This document shows, piece by piece, positions 23,352 through 30,849 of a stretch of 64,000 nt of DNA; within the stretch, counting starts at the first letter, position 1; each line of letters starts with the position of its first letter. The notes beneath the pieces are model-generated. The model saw only the letters and a program-made list of their open reading frames with translations. It did no database searches and was not told where the DNA came from. Source of the stretch: UMGS1883 sp045636425. Its GTDB lineage: Bacteria > Bacillota > Clostridia > UMGS1883. The position numbers and the translations under genes are program-made. The stretch is taken from assembly GCA_045636425.1 (NCBI GenBank), contig JAZTXM010000014.1:72923-136922 (forward strand), read 5' to 3'.

Positions 23352-25598
23352 TCATACCAAACTTAAAATGTGATTTTGAAGATTTCCCTCTGCTTCCGCA
23401 AGTTGCTTTCTCAGATTATTTACTTCTGCCAAACTATCTTTCACAAAAGCTTGTTGCTTATCATATGGAATATAATCAATGTAATACTCTTTCAAGTCGG
23501 TATCGCCTATAGTCAGCTTTGATGTACCATCCGCCAAATCAGACACAAGCTGTTTTCTAATAGCGGCAAAATAGTTGTTATAAAACTGCATGTCAATATC
23601 ATAACCCGAATCTTTTTTTGGTGTCAGAATAAAACACAAGTTGCTGGCAATGAACTTTCCGTTTGCATAGTGAGTTCTTCCCAGAGAGCCACCAGCACCA
23701 AAAGCGAAAACTATAGCTTCACAGTCGTGAGTATATTCAATATGTGTTTTCCACTCAGCAGAAGCAGTAACAAAATCATATTCGCCATCTTCACTTTTCT
23801 CACTTTGTAAGCTACCGCGGTCTATTTCAAACAATGTTCCAATTTTCACCATCTCATAATTGCTGGTTCGTTTTTTCTGAATACCAGCACAATTTAGAAC
23901 ACCATCTTTATATATTTTCTTTTTTCGACTAATCCCCTCGATTTCTCGAGAATTAGAAATGGTGTCTAAAATACTTTGCTCTAAATCTTTCCAGCCATTC
24001 TTTTTATCTACTCGACCTTTATGCTGGATACTTACAAAGCCATCGTCTTCCAAATTGTAAAACAACACCTCGTCATTCTGCCTTTGAGGGGTTTTGGTAA
24101 AACCAAAGACCGATGTATTTACAGATCTTTTTTGCTCAGTGAATAGTTTTGTCGGCATCTTGATTACAAAGTCCAGCTTTGCTTCCTCGAGCAATTTCTC
24201 GGTAAGCCCATTCTGATTGTGTGTGAGCGTAGGTGTAGGCATAATCATAATTAGCTTTCCGTTCGGTTCTAAGTATTCAATGGCTTGAATAGCAAACTTT
24301 ATCGAGTTGTTGTTTTCATACGGAGGGTTAATTATGATTTTTGTTGGCTTATAGCTCTTGATATACGCCAGCAGTTCTTCGTCACTACTGTTTATTACGC
24401 TACCTTGGCTCTTGCTCTCCAATAGACTACTGCGATAAATAAGATTTGTCCGTCCGTCTCCATGTAAGAACATATTAGAACAGGCAAGCGCGAAAAGAAC
24501 AGAATCAATCTCGAAGCCTATCAACTGATTCTCTCTAATTTCTTTAATTTTTGTCGGGTCTCCTTTTGCCAATTCAATCATTGTCTCCATTGATTCCATA
24601 AGGAAACCGCCCGACCCTGTACAAGTATCCAACACCACATCATCTTTATTTAATCTTGCGAGTTTGACCATCAAGCTTTTGATGTGGTCGGGGGTGAGAA
24701 TGATATTCTTGTTATCAACCTTACCTGCTCGTGACAAAAAGATTTTATAAGCTCTTCCCAAAATATCTTGTTTCTCGTCGTTTTGGAACGGCTTGAAAAT
24801 CTCATTTTCGATTGTTGTAATTATTTTTTTGTATTCTATCAGAGAATAATCAATGTTCTTAATGAAAGAGAACTTGTCCCTCCAACTATATTCTTTCGAC
24901 AGATTATTGATTTTGCTCTCCAACTGCGTTGCAATCGCACTAAGGATAGCTTCGTTCAGATTATGTGCTTCCAGTATTTTTGTTTTTTTGCCTGCAACTT
25001 CTTCTTCGGACGGGGATTGAATACCCTTATATGTGTTTCTAAAATTGTTGTTTGTCAAGGCAATCATCAATCCCGAGAAGAATAGGCTTCGGTCTGTATC
25101 TCGAACCTTGGAGTCATCGTTAAACTGCTTGTTCAATTTTTTCAACACCAAAACGAGGTTTTCCGTTGAAGTCATTTCACCGTATTTTTCTTTTCGATAC
25201 ATTCTATCTAAGTCTTTCAAAGACAAAAGAACATTTTTGGTTGTGAATTCTACAACGGAAGTATCATCAGATGGCTTGAAAAAATATGTTACTTTTAAAT
25301 GCTTCTCTGTCTGCCCAGACACAGCAATACCAATAATGTCCTTTTGGACATTATTATTAAGCATATAGAACTTAACTTCGTCCACAGCATCATCATGCGC
25401 TATTGCTTTGGCTTCAACTACAATAACATAGTTTTCTAAGTCCTTGAAAAAGTCGGGATAGCCTTGATTGCTGGTTTTGTTTTTGGAGATGAATCCGTAT
25501 TCCGCAGGTATTGCCGACTTCTCTATAAAGCTATCATTTCTGTAAAAATTCCTAAATATATTTTCAGTTATGGTTTCACTTACTTTTGCTTTTGCCAT
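23352..25598 (-). CDS. single-chain restriction-modification-specificity enzyme (type IIG-like)
   Basis: This 748-residue protein combines three activities. Residues 1-110 look like a PD-(D/E)xK nuclease (GYPD at 46-49, VEAK at 61-64). Residues about 270-500 are an N6-adenine methyltransferase of HsdM type, with motif I VVLDTCTGSGGF at 321-332 and NPPY at 424-427. Residues about 580-748 resemble one HsdS target-recognition domain followed by a coiled-coil (EVNNLRKQLAEAEGNLQNH). I infer a type IIG/BcgI-like enzyme that methylates and cuts around its site. The target cannot be read from sequence. Base composition and codons look more A+T-rich than the neighbours, suggesting transfer. The controller-like gene lies 2 bases upstream. 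Confidence 0.88.
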   Translation of the reverse strand: MAKAKVSETITENIFRNFYRNDSFIEKSAIPAEYGFISKNKTSNQGYPDFFKDLENYVIVVEAKAIAHDDAVDEVKFYMLNNNVQKDIIGIAVSGQTEKHLKVTYFFKPSDDTSVVEFTTKNVLLSLKDLDRMYRKEKYGEMTSTENLVLVLKKLNKQFNDDSKVRDTDRSLFFSGLMIALTNNNFRNTYKGIQSPSEEEVAGKKTKILEAHNLNEAILSAIATQLESKINNLSKEYSWRDKFSFIKNIDYSLIEYKKIITTIENEIFKPFQNDEKQDILGRAYKIFLSRAGKVDNKNIILTPDHIKSLMVKLARLNKDDVVLDTCTGSGGFLMESMETMIELAKGDPTKIKEIRENQLIGFEIDSVLFALACSNMFLHGDGRTNLIYRSSLLESKSQGSVINSSDEELLAYIKSYKPTKIIINPPYENNNSIKFAIQAIEYLEPNGKLIMIMPTPTLTHNQNGLTEKLLEEAKLDFVIKMPTKLFTEQKRSVNTSVFGFTKTPQRQNDEVLFYNLEDDGFVSIQHKGRVDKKNGWKDLEQSILDTISNSREIEGISRKKKIYKDGVLNCAGIQKKRTSNYEMVKIGTLFEIDRGSLQSEKSEDGEYDFVTASAEWKTHIEYTHDCEAIVFAFGAGGSLGRTHYANGKFIASNLCFILTPKKDSGYDIDMQFYNNYFAAIRKQLVSDLADGTSKLTIGDTDLKEYYIDYIPYDKQQAFVKDSLAEVNNLRKQLAEAEGNLQNHILSLV

Positions 25599-25600
25599 AA

Positions 25601-25927
25601 TTACGCCCTCATTCTTTCTCTGAGACCATCAATCTCAGCTTGATTATTTGTAAGATACTCGACAATATCTTTGGGTAGCTCATGCCGCCCATCAGCCGCC
25701 TTACTGTAAAAATCATTCTTTTCATCGTCAGTCAGGCGTAAAAGCTCAACAATGCGGTCTTGCATATCAGGAGTGGGTGGCTTAACTCTTCCGTTAAACA
25801 CATCGAACAGATATGTTTTAGACACGCCCAAGTCCGAAGCGAATTTCGCTTGCGAATAATCATGGTCTTTAATAAGCTTTACGAAATATGCGCCGAAACT
25901 TCCCTCTGCGTATTCTTTTTTTGCCAC
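25601..25927 (-). CDS. XRE-type regulator, controller-protein-like
   Basis: A 108-residue protein with a helix-turn-helix in residues about 15-60 (VKLIKDHDYSQAKFASDLGVSKTYLFDVFNGRVKPP) and a C-terminal helical part. It is the first gene of the restriction operon, two bases before the enzyme, and preceded by GGAGGTGAT. By position it could be the controller (C) protein that delays restriction until methylation is established. C proteins are usually shorter (about 80-100), so a general XRE repressor is the alternative. Confidence 0.85.
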   Translation of the reverse strand: MAKKEYAEGSFGAYFVKLIKDHDYSQAKFASDLGVSKTYLFDVFNGRVKPPTPDMQDRIVELLRLTDDEKNDFYSKAADGRHELPKDIVEYLTNNQAEIDGLRERMRA

Positions 25928-25969
25928 TCGATCACCTCCATAGTAAATAAGTAAGCTAACTACTTTGCT

Positions 25970-25998
25970 ATAATATCATAAAAAAGAAAAGTTGTCAA
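25970..25998 (-). promoter_or_regulatory. promoter of the restriction operon
   Basis: On the minus strand TTGACA (25993-25998) and TATTAT (25970-25975) are separated by 17 bases, about 43 bases before the regulator's ATG. The 20-bp-period repeats begin 22 bases upstream of the -35. Confidence 0.8.
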
Positions 25999-26020
25999 GA
26001 ATATGTGGTAAATTTGGTAT

Positions 26021-26067
26021 GAACCCTTTTTGTGTCATAAGAACCCCTTTTAAGCCATCTGAACCCT
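26021..26067. repeat. three GAACCC repeats, 20-bp period
   Basis: GAACCC occurs at 26021, 26041 and 26061, exactly 20 bases apart, with T-rich sequence after each. They lie upstream of the restriction operon promoter and resemble, in motif and spacing, the array at the other end of the island. Both arrays read on the plus strand. They may be operator sites for the linked XRE protein or ends of a lost mobile element. Confidence 0.75.
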
Positions 26068-26090
26068 ATTACTTTTCAAGAAATCAGTAA

Positions 26091-26130
26091 AACACGAAAA
26101 AACCGCTTCGAATTATCTCCGAAGCGGTTT
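26091..26130 (-). terminator. terminator of tRNA-Pro (minus strand)
   Basis: AAACCGCTTCG (26099-26109 region) pairs with CGAAGCGGTTT (26120-26130), and the minus strand continues into TTTTTTCG. A second small hairpin (CAACTTT/AAAGTTG, about 26188-26206) lies between it and the tRNA. Confidence 0.75.
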
Positions 26131-26216
26131 GGTTATTGTTTATCAAGTGCTGAAAAGCCTTATTTTAAGCCAAAAAGTAATAACCACAACTTTTTATCAA
26201 AGTTGAGGTCATTATG

Positions 26217-26292
26217 TGGTCGGAGTGACAGGACTTGAACCTGCGGCATCCTGCTCCCAAAGCAGGCGCGCTACCAGCTGCGCTACACCCCG
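26217..26292 (-). tRNA. tRNA-Pro (TGG)
   Basis: A 76-base gene on the minus strand with acceptor CGGGGTG, anticodon loop TTTGGGA (TGG), T-arm GCAGG-TTCAAGT-CCTGT and an encoded CCA. Its 3' end faces the restriction island, a typical insertion side for islands. Confidence 0.95.
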
Positions 26293-26365
26293 AAATTAAT
26301 TATTAAGTTTAAAGTTAATGAAAGAACTGTCGCAGTATGCCTGCGGCATTGTGCCGACATTGTGC

Positions 26366-26394
26366 ATTATAATATAAATCGGCTAAAAATGCAA
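26366..26394 (-). promoter_or_regulatory. promoter of tRNA-Pro
   Basis: On the minus strand TTGCAT (26389-26394) and TATAAT (26366-26371) are 17 bases apart, about 74 bases before the tRNA. Confidence 0.7.
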
Positions 26395-26597
26395 GCACAA
26401 TTTCAAAAAAACAGAGATTATGGGGAATAAATTGTCCAAATTAACAGCCTTGTAACAAATTTTTAAATAATTCTTTCGTAAAAAAATTTTTTCATCACAA
26501 AATATAGTACCGGAAAAGGCGTGTAATTCCATATTTTGGTGATACAAACTCCAGGCAAAAAAACTTGTCCAAAATCAAAAAAATTTTTAAAAAAGTA
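26395..26597. other. A+T-rich intergenic stretch
   Basis: Between the tRNA-Pro promoter and the mraZ promoter I see only A/T-rich sequence with poly-A and poly-T tracts (e.g. AAAAAAATTTTTT near 26480). I see no coding region, RNA or clear repeat. Confidence 0.6.
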
Positions 26598-26626
26598 TTG
26601 AAATCCTTGCAAATCTATAGTAAAAT
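26598..26626 (+). promoter_or_regulatory. promoter of the dcw cluster
   Basis: TTGAAA at 26598-26603 and TAAAAT at 26621-26626, spacer 17, immediately before the MraZ boxes. Confidence 0.8.
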
Positions 26627-26632
26627 ATACTC

Positions 26633-26668
26633 AAAGTGTAGGAAAGTGCATCAAAGTGCAACAAAGTG
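26633..26668 (+). promoter_or_regulatory. MraZ operator: four AAAGTG boxes at 10-bp period
   Basis: AAAGTG occurs at 26633, 26643, 26653 and 26663, exactly 10 bases apart, starting 7 bases after the -10. This matches the known direct-repeat operator of MraZ, so the regulator should control its own cluster by binding one face of the helix just downstream of the promoter. Confidence 0.88.
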
Positions 26669-26680
26669 GAGGTGATTTGA

Positions 26681-27115
26681 ATGTTCGTAGGCGAGTACTC
26701 ACATAATATTGACGCCAAGGGAAGAATAATTATCCCTGCAAAGTTTCGTGAACAGCTCGGCGAACAGTTCATGATTACCAAAGGCTTTGAAGGCTGTCTT
26801 TTCGTATATCCCATGGACGTATGGGAGGAGCTTGCAGAGAATCTTTCCAAGCTTCCTTCTAATCAGAAGAGTGCACGTTTCTTGCAGAGAACATTCCTTT
26901 CGGGTGCCGCAGAGGGCGAGCCTGATAAGCAGGGAAAGGTTCTCATCACACAGCCCCACCGCGAATATGCCTCTCTCACAAAAGAGGTTGTAATTATCGG
27001 CGTTAGCAAGCGTGTGGAAATCTGGGATGCTCAGCGTTGGCAGGAATATTCTCAAAGTGAGGATGAAATGAGCGTTGAAGAAGCTGCGGAAAGCATGGAA
27101 GAAATCAGCTTCTGA
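26681..27115 (+). CDS. mraZ: transcriptional regulator MraZ
   Basis: A 144-residue protein with two SpoVT/AbrB-like domains. MFVGEYSHNIDAKGRIIIPAKFREQLGE gives the first (DxKGR motif), and PDKQGKVLITQPHREYASL gives the second. MraZ forms ring oligomers that bind the repeated boxes upstream and regulate division and cell-wall genes. GGAGGTG is 7 bases before the ATG. It is the first gene of the dcw cluster, 18 bases before rsmH. Confidence 0.96.
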   Translation: MFVGEYSHNIDAKGRIIIPAKFREQLGEQFMITKGFEGCLFVYPMDVWEELAENLSKLPSNQKSARFLQRTFLSGAAEGEPDKQGKVLITQPHREYASLTKEVVIIGVSKRVEIWDAQRWQEYSQSEDEMSVEEAAESMEEISF

Positions 27116-27133
27116 TAATAAACGGAGGGTATG

Positions 27134-28057
27134 ATGGAGTTTAACCACGTTACGGTGCTTCTTAATGAAACCGTGGACAGTATAGATGTTAAAAAAGGCG
27201 GAATATATGCTGACTTTACCTTAGGCGGCGGCGGACATACCTCCCTTATTTTGGAAAGAGGGGGGAAGGTTATCGGAATAGACCGTGACATCACGGCAAT
27301 CGAAAACGCAAAACGCCGTTTTGAGGGGCAAAGCTTCACCCCCGTCCATGATAACTTCTCTAATATTAAAGATATTGCACAAAGACTTAAAATAGAACAC
27401 TTTGACGGAATAATTGCCGACTTAGGGGTTTCCTCCCCGCAACTCGACGAGGCAGAGCGTGGTTTTTCCTATATGCACGATGCTCCGCTGGATATGCGGA
27501 TGAACAGGAGCGATGCCCTTACCGCCAGAGAAGTGGTCAATACATATTCTTCTGCCGAGCTTTTCAGAATCATTTCCACATATGGAGAGGAACGCTGGGC
27601 AAGCAGAATCGTGGACTTCATTATTAAGCAAAGAGAGAAGAAAAGTATAGAAACCACCTTTGAGCTTGTGGACATAATTAAGGCGGCGATTCCGCTTTCG
27701 GCAAGAAAGGATGGCCCTCATCCTGCAAAGCGTACTTTTCAGGCAATAAGGATAGAAGTAAACGGAGAATTGAAAATATTGGAGGGTGCAATCCGTGACG
27801 GAGTAAGCCTTCTTAAAAAAGGCGGACGAATGGGAATAATAACGTTCCACAGCTTAGAGGACAGAATTGTTAAAACGACTTTTGCATCTCTTGAAAACGG
27901 ATGTACATGCCCCAAGGATTTCCCCGTGTGCGTGTGCGGAAATGAGAGTGTTGTCAAAAACGTAACAAGGAAGCCCCTTCTTCCGTCAAAAGAAGAATTG
28001 GAGAGAAATCCTCGTGCGAGAAGCAGTAAACTGAGGACTGTAGAAAAAATAATCTGA
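27134..28057 (+). CDS. rsmH: 16S rRNA (cytosine1402-N4)-methyltransferase
   Basis: RsmH (MraW) methylates C1402 in the ribosomal P-site, 307 residues. It is recognised from HVTVLLNETVDSIDVKKGGIYADFTLGGGGHTSLIL, DLGVSSPQLDEAERGFSY, DMRMN and the C-terminal HSLEDRIVKTTF and NPRARSSKLRTVEKI. Two adjacent ATGs occur; 27134 is better spaced from GGAGGG than 27131. It is the second gene of the dcw cluster. Confidence 0.95.
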   Translation: MEFNHVTVLLNETVDSIDVKKGGIYADFTLGGGGHTSLILERGGKVIGIDRDITAIENAKRRFEGQSFTPVHDNFSNIKDIAQRLKIEHFDGIIADLGVSSPQLDEAERGFSYMHDAPLDMRMNRSDALTAREVVNTYSSAELFRIISTYGEERWASRIVDFIIKQREKKSIETTFELVDIIKAAIPLSARKDGPHPAKRTFQAIRIEVNGELKILEGAIRDGVSLLKKGGRMGIITFHSLEDRIVKTTFASLENGCTCPKDFPVCVCGNESVVKNVTRKPLLPSKEELERNPRARSSKLRTVEKII

Positions 28058-28071
28058 CAGGAGTATAACTA

Positions 28072-28563
28072 ATGTATACAAAAGGTTCAAGTGCATTAAA
28101 AACTGAATATTATACATATGATGCTCCCAAGAAATCTTCGGGAAAGATAAAGCGTATGCCTGTCAAGAAGGCTGCTGTAAAAACAAAGGCACAAAACAAG
28201 AATAAAATGATTAAAAAGCGAGTAGTATGCGCTATGGCTTTAATTTTCTCAATGGCATTTATTATCCTTCAAAGGTATGCAGCCATTACAGAAGAATACG
28301 ATAAGCTTAATAAGTCGCGTGCGAAGCTGGAGCTTATGAATGCAAAAGTGGTCGAGGAGCAGATGCATGCAAGCGGTGACCTTGACCCCAAAAGAATTGA
28401 CCAGGAGGCGGAACGCCTTGGCCTCAGACCGCCGGCAAAAAATCAGATAAAATACGTTTCTCTCGGAAACAAAGACAACGGAGAAGTATTAAAGGTTGAG
28501 GAAAGCGGCTCAAACAGTGCATTTATAAACGGCCTTCGGGGAATACTGGAATATTTATACTAA
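28072..28563 (+). CDS. ftsL: cell division protein FtsL-like
   Basis: A 163-residue bitopic protein. It has a basic cytoplasmic N-terminus (residues 1-50, Lys-rich), one transmembrane helix (VVCAMALIFSMAFIILQ, about 53-70), then a coiled coil (EEYDKLNKSRAKLELMNAKVVEEQ) and the DPKRIDQEAERLGLRPP motif typical of FtsL/DivIC. Position between rsmH and the class B PBP supports FtsL. Low primary conservation is normal for this family. Confidence 0.85.
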   Translation: MYTKGSSALKTEYYTYDAPKKSSGKIKRMPVKKAAVKTKAQNKNKMIKKRVVCAMALIFSMAFIILQRYAAITEEYDKLNKSRAKLELMNAKVVEEQMHASGDLDPKRIDQEAERLGLRPPAKNQIKYVSLGNKDNGEVLKVEESGSNSAFINGLRGILEYLY

Positions 28564-28571
28564 TATAATAT

Positions 28572-28612
28572 AAAGGGAAGTGGCGACGAGACTTTTGCCA
28601 TATCCCTTTTTG
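28572..28612 (+). terminator. terminator-like hairpin after ftsL
   Basis: AAAGGGA...TGGC pairs with GCCA...TCCCTTT, followed by TTTTTGCG. It lies between ftsL and the PBP gene inside the dcw cluster, so it may attenuate rather than end transcription. Confidence 0.65.
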
Positions 28613-28650
28613 CGTTTTATTTAGCGATGGAAAAATGGAGGGAAATCTTG

Positions 28651-30837
28651 GTGAGGAAACGTAGCAGTGTAAAGAAAAGAATAAAAAATATAACCGCATT
28701 CTTCCTTGCCGGGGTAATGGTGCTTGTAGGAAGACTGGGCTGGATTCAGTTTGTCCGCGGCGGAGAATATAAAAGATTAGCGGCAGAGCAGCAAACGCGT
28801 GACAGCATTGTAAGTGCAAAGCGCGGCTCAATATATGACCGAAACATGAAGGTTCTGGCACAAAGTGCCACAGCAGAGAGAGTGACGATAAATCCCCAGG
28901 AAATTGATAAGCACAAAAATGCCGAGGTGGTAGTTGAAACCCTGGTTAAAATTCTGAGGGTTGACGAAAAAGACCTGCGTGAAAAAATAAAGCGTACAGA
29001 CAGGCAGTCCGTCGTTATCAAGAAGCAGGTTGAAAAAAGCGTTGCCGACCGTATAAGGAAAAAGAATATTGCAGGAATCCATTTTGAAGAGGACTCCAAA
29101 AGATATTACCCCTACGGCTCATTGGCGGCACAGGTTATAGGATTTACAGGGGCGGACAGTCAAGGCCTTGAAGGGCTTGAAAATGTCCTCGATGAACAAC
29201 TCCGCGGAATAGACGGAAGAATTGTGGCGGCAAAGGACGTTTCAAATAACGAAATGCCCTACAAATATGAAAACTACATACCGGCACAGGACGGAAAAGG
29301 CGTAGTCCTGACCATAGACGAAACAATTCAAAGATATACCGAGAAGCATCTTCAGCAGGCGTATGAAGAAAACCTTTTGGGTAACGGCGGTGCGGCTATT
29401 GTAATGGACCCCAACACGGGAGAAATTCTTGCCATGGCGGTTGTACCGACATATGATTTGAATGAACCAAGAGTAATTACCGACCAGCTTCTTTTGGACC
29501 AGCTCGAGGATATGGAGCTTGAGGGCGAGGAATATGACAAAGCTTACAGTGCCGCAATAACAAAAATGTGGCGTAACAAAGCCGTTGTAGACTCCTACGA
29601 ACCAGGTTCTACCTTTAAGGCCATTGTTGCGGCAAGTGCTCTTGAAAACGGCGTAGCGTCTGAACACGAGAGCTTTACGTGTACCGGTGTGCGTCACGTT
29701 GCAAACAGGGATATCCATTGCTGGAAGACAGAGGGACACGGAGAAGAAACCTTTACGCAGGGTGTAATGAATTCCTGCAACCCTGTGTTTATGGAATTGG
29801 CGGCAAGACTGGGTGCGACAAAGTTTGAAAACGCCTTCCGTGCCTTTGGACTGACGGAGAAAACAGGCTTTACAATCCCCGGAGAAAGCAGCGGAACATT
29901 CCACGATTCTTTGGGAGTGGTGGATTTGGCTACTTCATCCTTCGGACAGACCTTTACAATCACCCCTCTCCAGCTTATCAGTGCTGTTTCGGCGGTTGTT
30001 AACGGCGGAAACCTCATGAAGCCCAGAATCATAAAAGCATACACGGATAATAACGGAAAAATAATAGAAAATTTCGAGCCTGAGCTTGTAAGAAATGTTA
30101 TTTCACAAGAGACCAGTGTGAAAATGAGAGGCATTTTGGAACAGGTTGTTTCCGAGGGAACAGGTAAAGGTGCTTATGTAAACGGATTTCGAATCGGAGG
30201 AAAGACGGGAACAAGTGAAAAGCTTCCCCGCGGCAACGGAAAGTATATTGCCTCCTTTGTAGGCTTTGCTCCGGCAGATAACCCTGAAATAATATGCCTT
30301 TTGCTCCTTGATGAGCCGCATGCAGGGGCAACGGGAGGCGGTGCAATTGCGGCACCGGCAGTAGGTAAAATAATGGAGGATGTTCTCCCATATCTGGGAC
30401 ACAAGCCTCAATATACCGAAGAAAATGCACAGGCAATTTCAATTACGGTTCCCAATATCAAGGGCAAGACAGTTGCGGAAGCAACCGAGAAACTGCAGAG
30501 TCTGGGACTCATTATAAGCGTAAAGGGCAGCGGCGATAAGGTTACCACGCAGATTCCCGAAGCAGGAACGAAGCTTCATAAGGACAGCGTAGTTCTTGCA
30601 TATACTCAGGAGGGCGAAGAAGGCGGAACTGCCATAGTTCCCAATGTTATAGGAATGAATATGGAAAATGCACAAACCGCCTTTAAAAATGCAGGACTTG
30701 TAATGAAAATTGAAGCTTCCGGCAATGAAAAGATAACTTCTGAGCATATTGCCGTAAAGCAAAGTCCCCAGGCAGATTCCGAGGTCGCGGAGGGAACTAA
30801 TGTGTACGTGAAATTCGTGCATAGGGATTCGGATTGA
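28651..30837 (+). CDS. ftsI: class B penicillin-binding protein with two PASTA domains (FtsI/SpoVD-like)
   Basis: A septal or spore-type transpeptidase of about 728 residues. A short basic N-terminus and one membrane anchor (ITAFFLAGVMVLVGRLGWI) are followed by the dimerisation domain. The transpeptidase then has STFK, SCN and KTGTSEK catalytic motifs. Two PASTA domains close it (VPNIKGKTVAEATEKL and VPNVIGMNMENAQTAF). Sporulation PBP SpoVD and division PBP2b share this architecture; only one is seen here. I prefer GTG 28651, eight bases after GGAGGG; TTG 28648 is also possible, while ATG 28627 lies before that site. Confidence 0.92.
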   Translation: MRKRSSVKKRIKNITAFFLAGVMVLVGRLGWIQFVRGGEYKRLAAEQQTRDSIVSAKRGSIYDRNMKVLAQSATAERVTINPQEIDKHKNAEVVVETLVKILRVDEKDLREKIKRTDRQSVVIKKQVEKSVADRIRKKNIAGIHFEEDSKRYYPYGSLAAQVIGFTGADSQGLEGLENVLDEQLRGIDGRIVAAKDVSNNEMPYKYENYIPAQDGKGVVLTIDETIQRYTEKHLQQAYEENLLGNGGAAIVMDPNTGEILAMAVVPTYDLNEPRVITDQLLLDQLEDMELEGEEYDKAYSAAITKMWRNKAVVDSYEPGSTFKAIVAASALENGVASEHESFTCTGVRHVANRDIHCWKTEGHGEETFTQGVMNSCNPVFMELAARLGATKFENAFRAFGLTEKTGFTIPGESSGTFHDSLGVVDLATSSFGQTFTITPLQLISAVSAVVNGGNLMKPRIIKAYTDNNGKIIENFEPELVRNVISQETSVKMRGILEQVVSEGTGKGAYVNGFRIGGKTGTSEKLPRGNGKYIASFVGFAPADNPEIICLLLLDEPHAGATGGGAIAAPAVGKIMEDVLPYLGHKPQYTEENAQAISITVPNIKGKTVAEATEKLQSLGLIISVKGSGDKVTTQIPEAGTKLHKDSVVLAYTQEGEEGGTAIVPNVIGMNMENAQTAFKNAGLVMKIEASGNEKITSEHIAVKQSPQADSEVAEGTNVYVKFVHRDSD

Positions 30838-30849
30838 CGGAGGTAAGAG

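Noticed and set aside
26633..26668. Simple tandem repeat or mini-CRISPR
   Set aside because: The four AAAGTG units at 10 bp sit in the mraZ promoter and are explained as MraZ operator.
29242..29904. 220-aa minus-strand ORF opposite the PASTA PBP
   Set aside because: It is a shadow ORF with no start signal, opposite conserved transpeptidase motifs.
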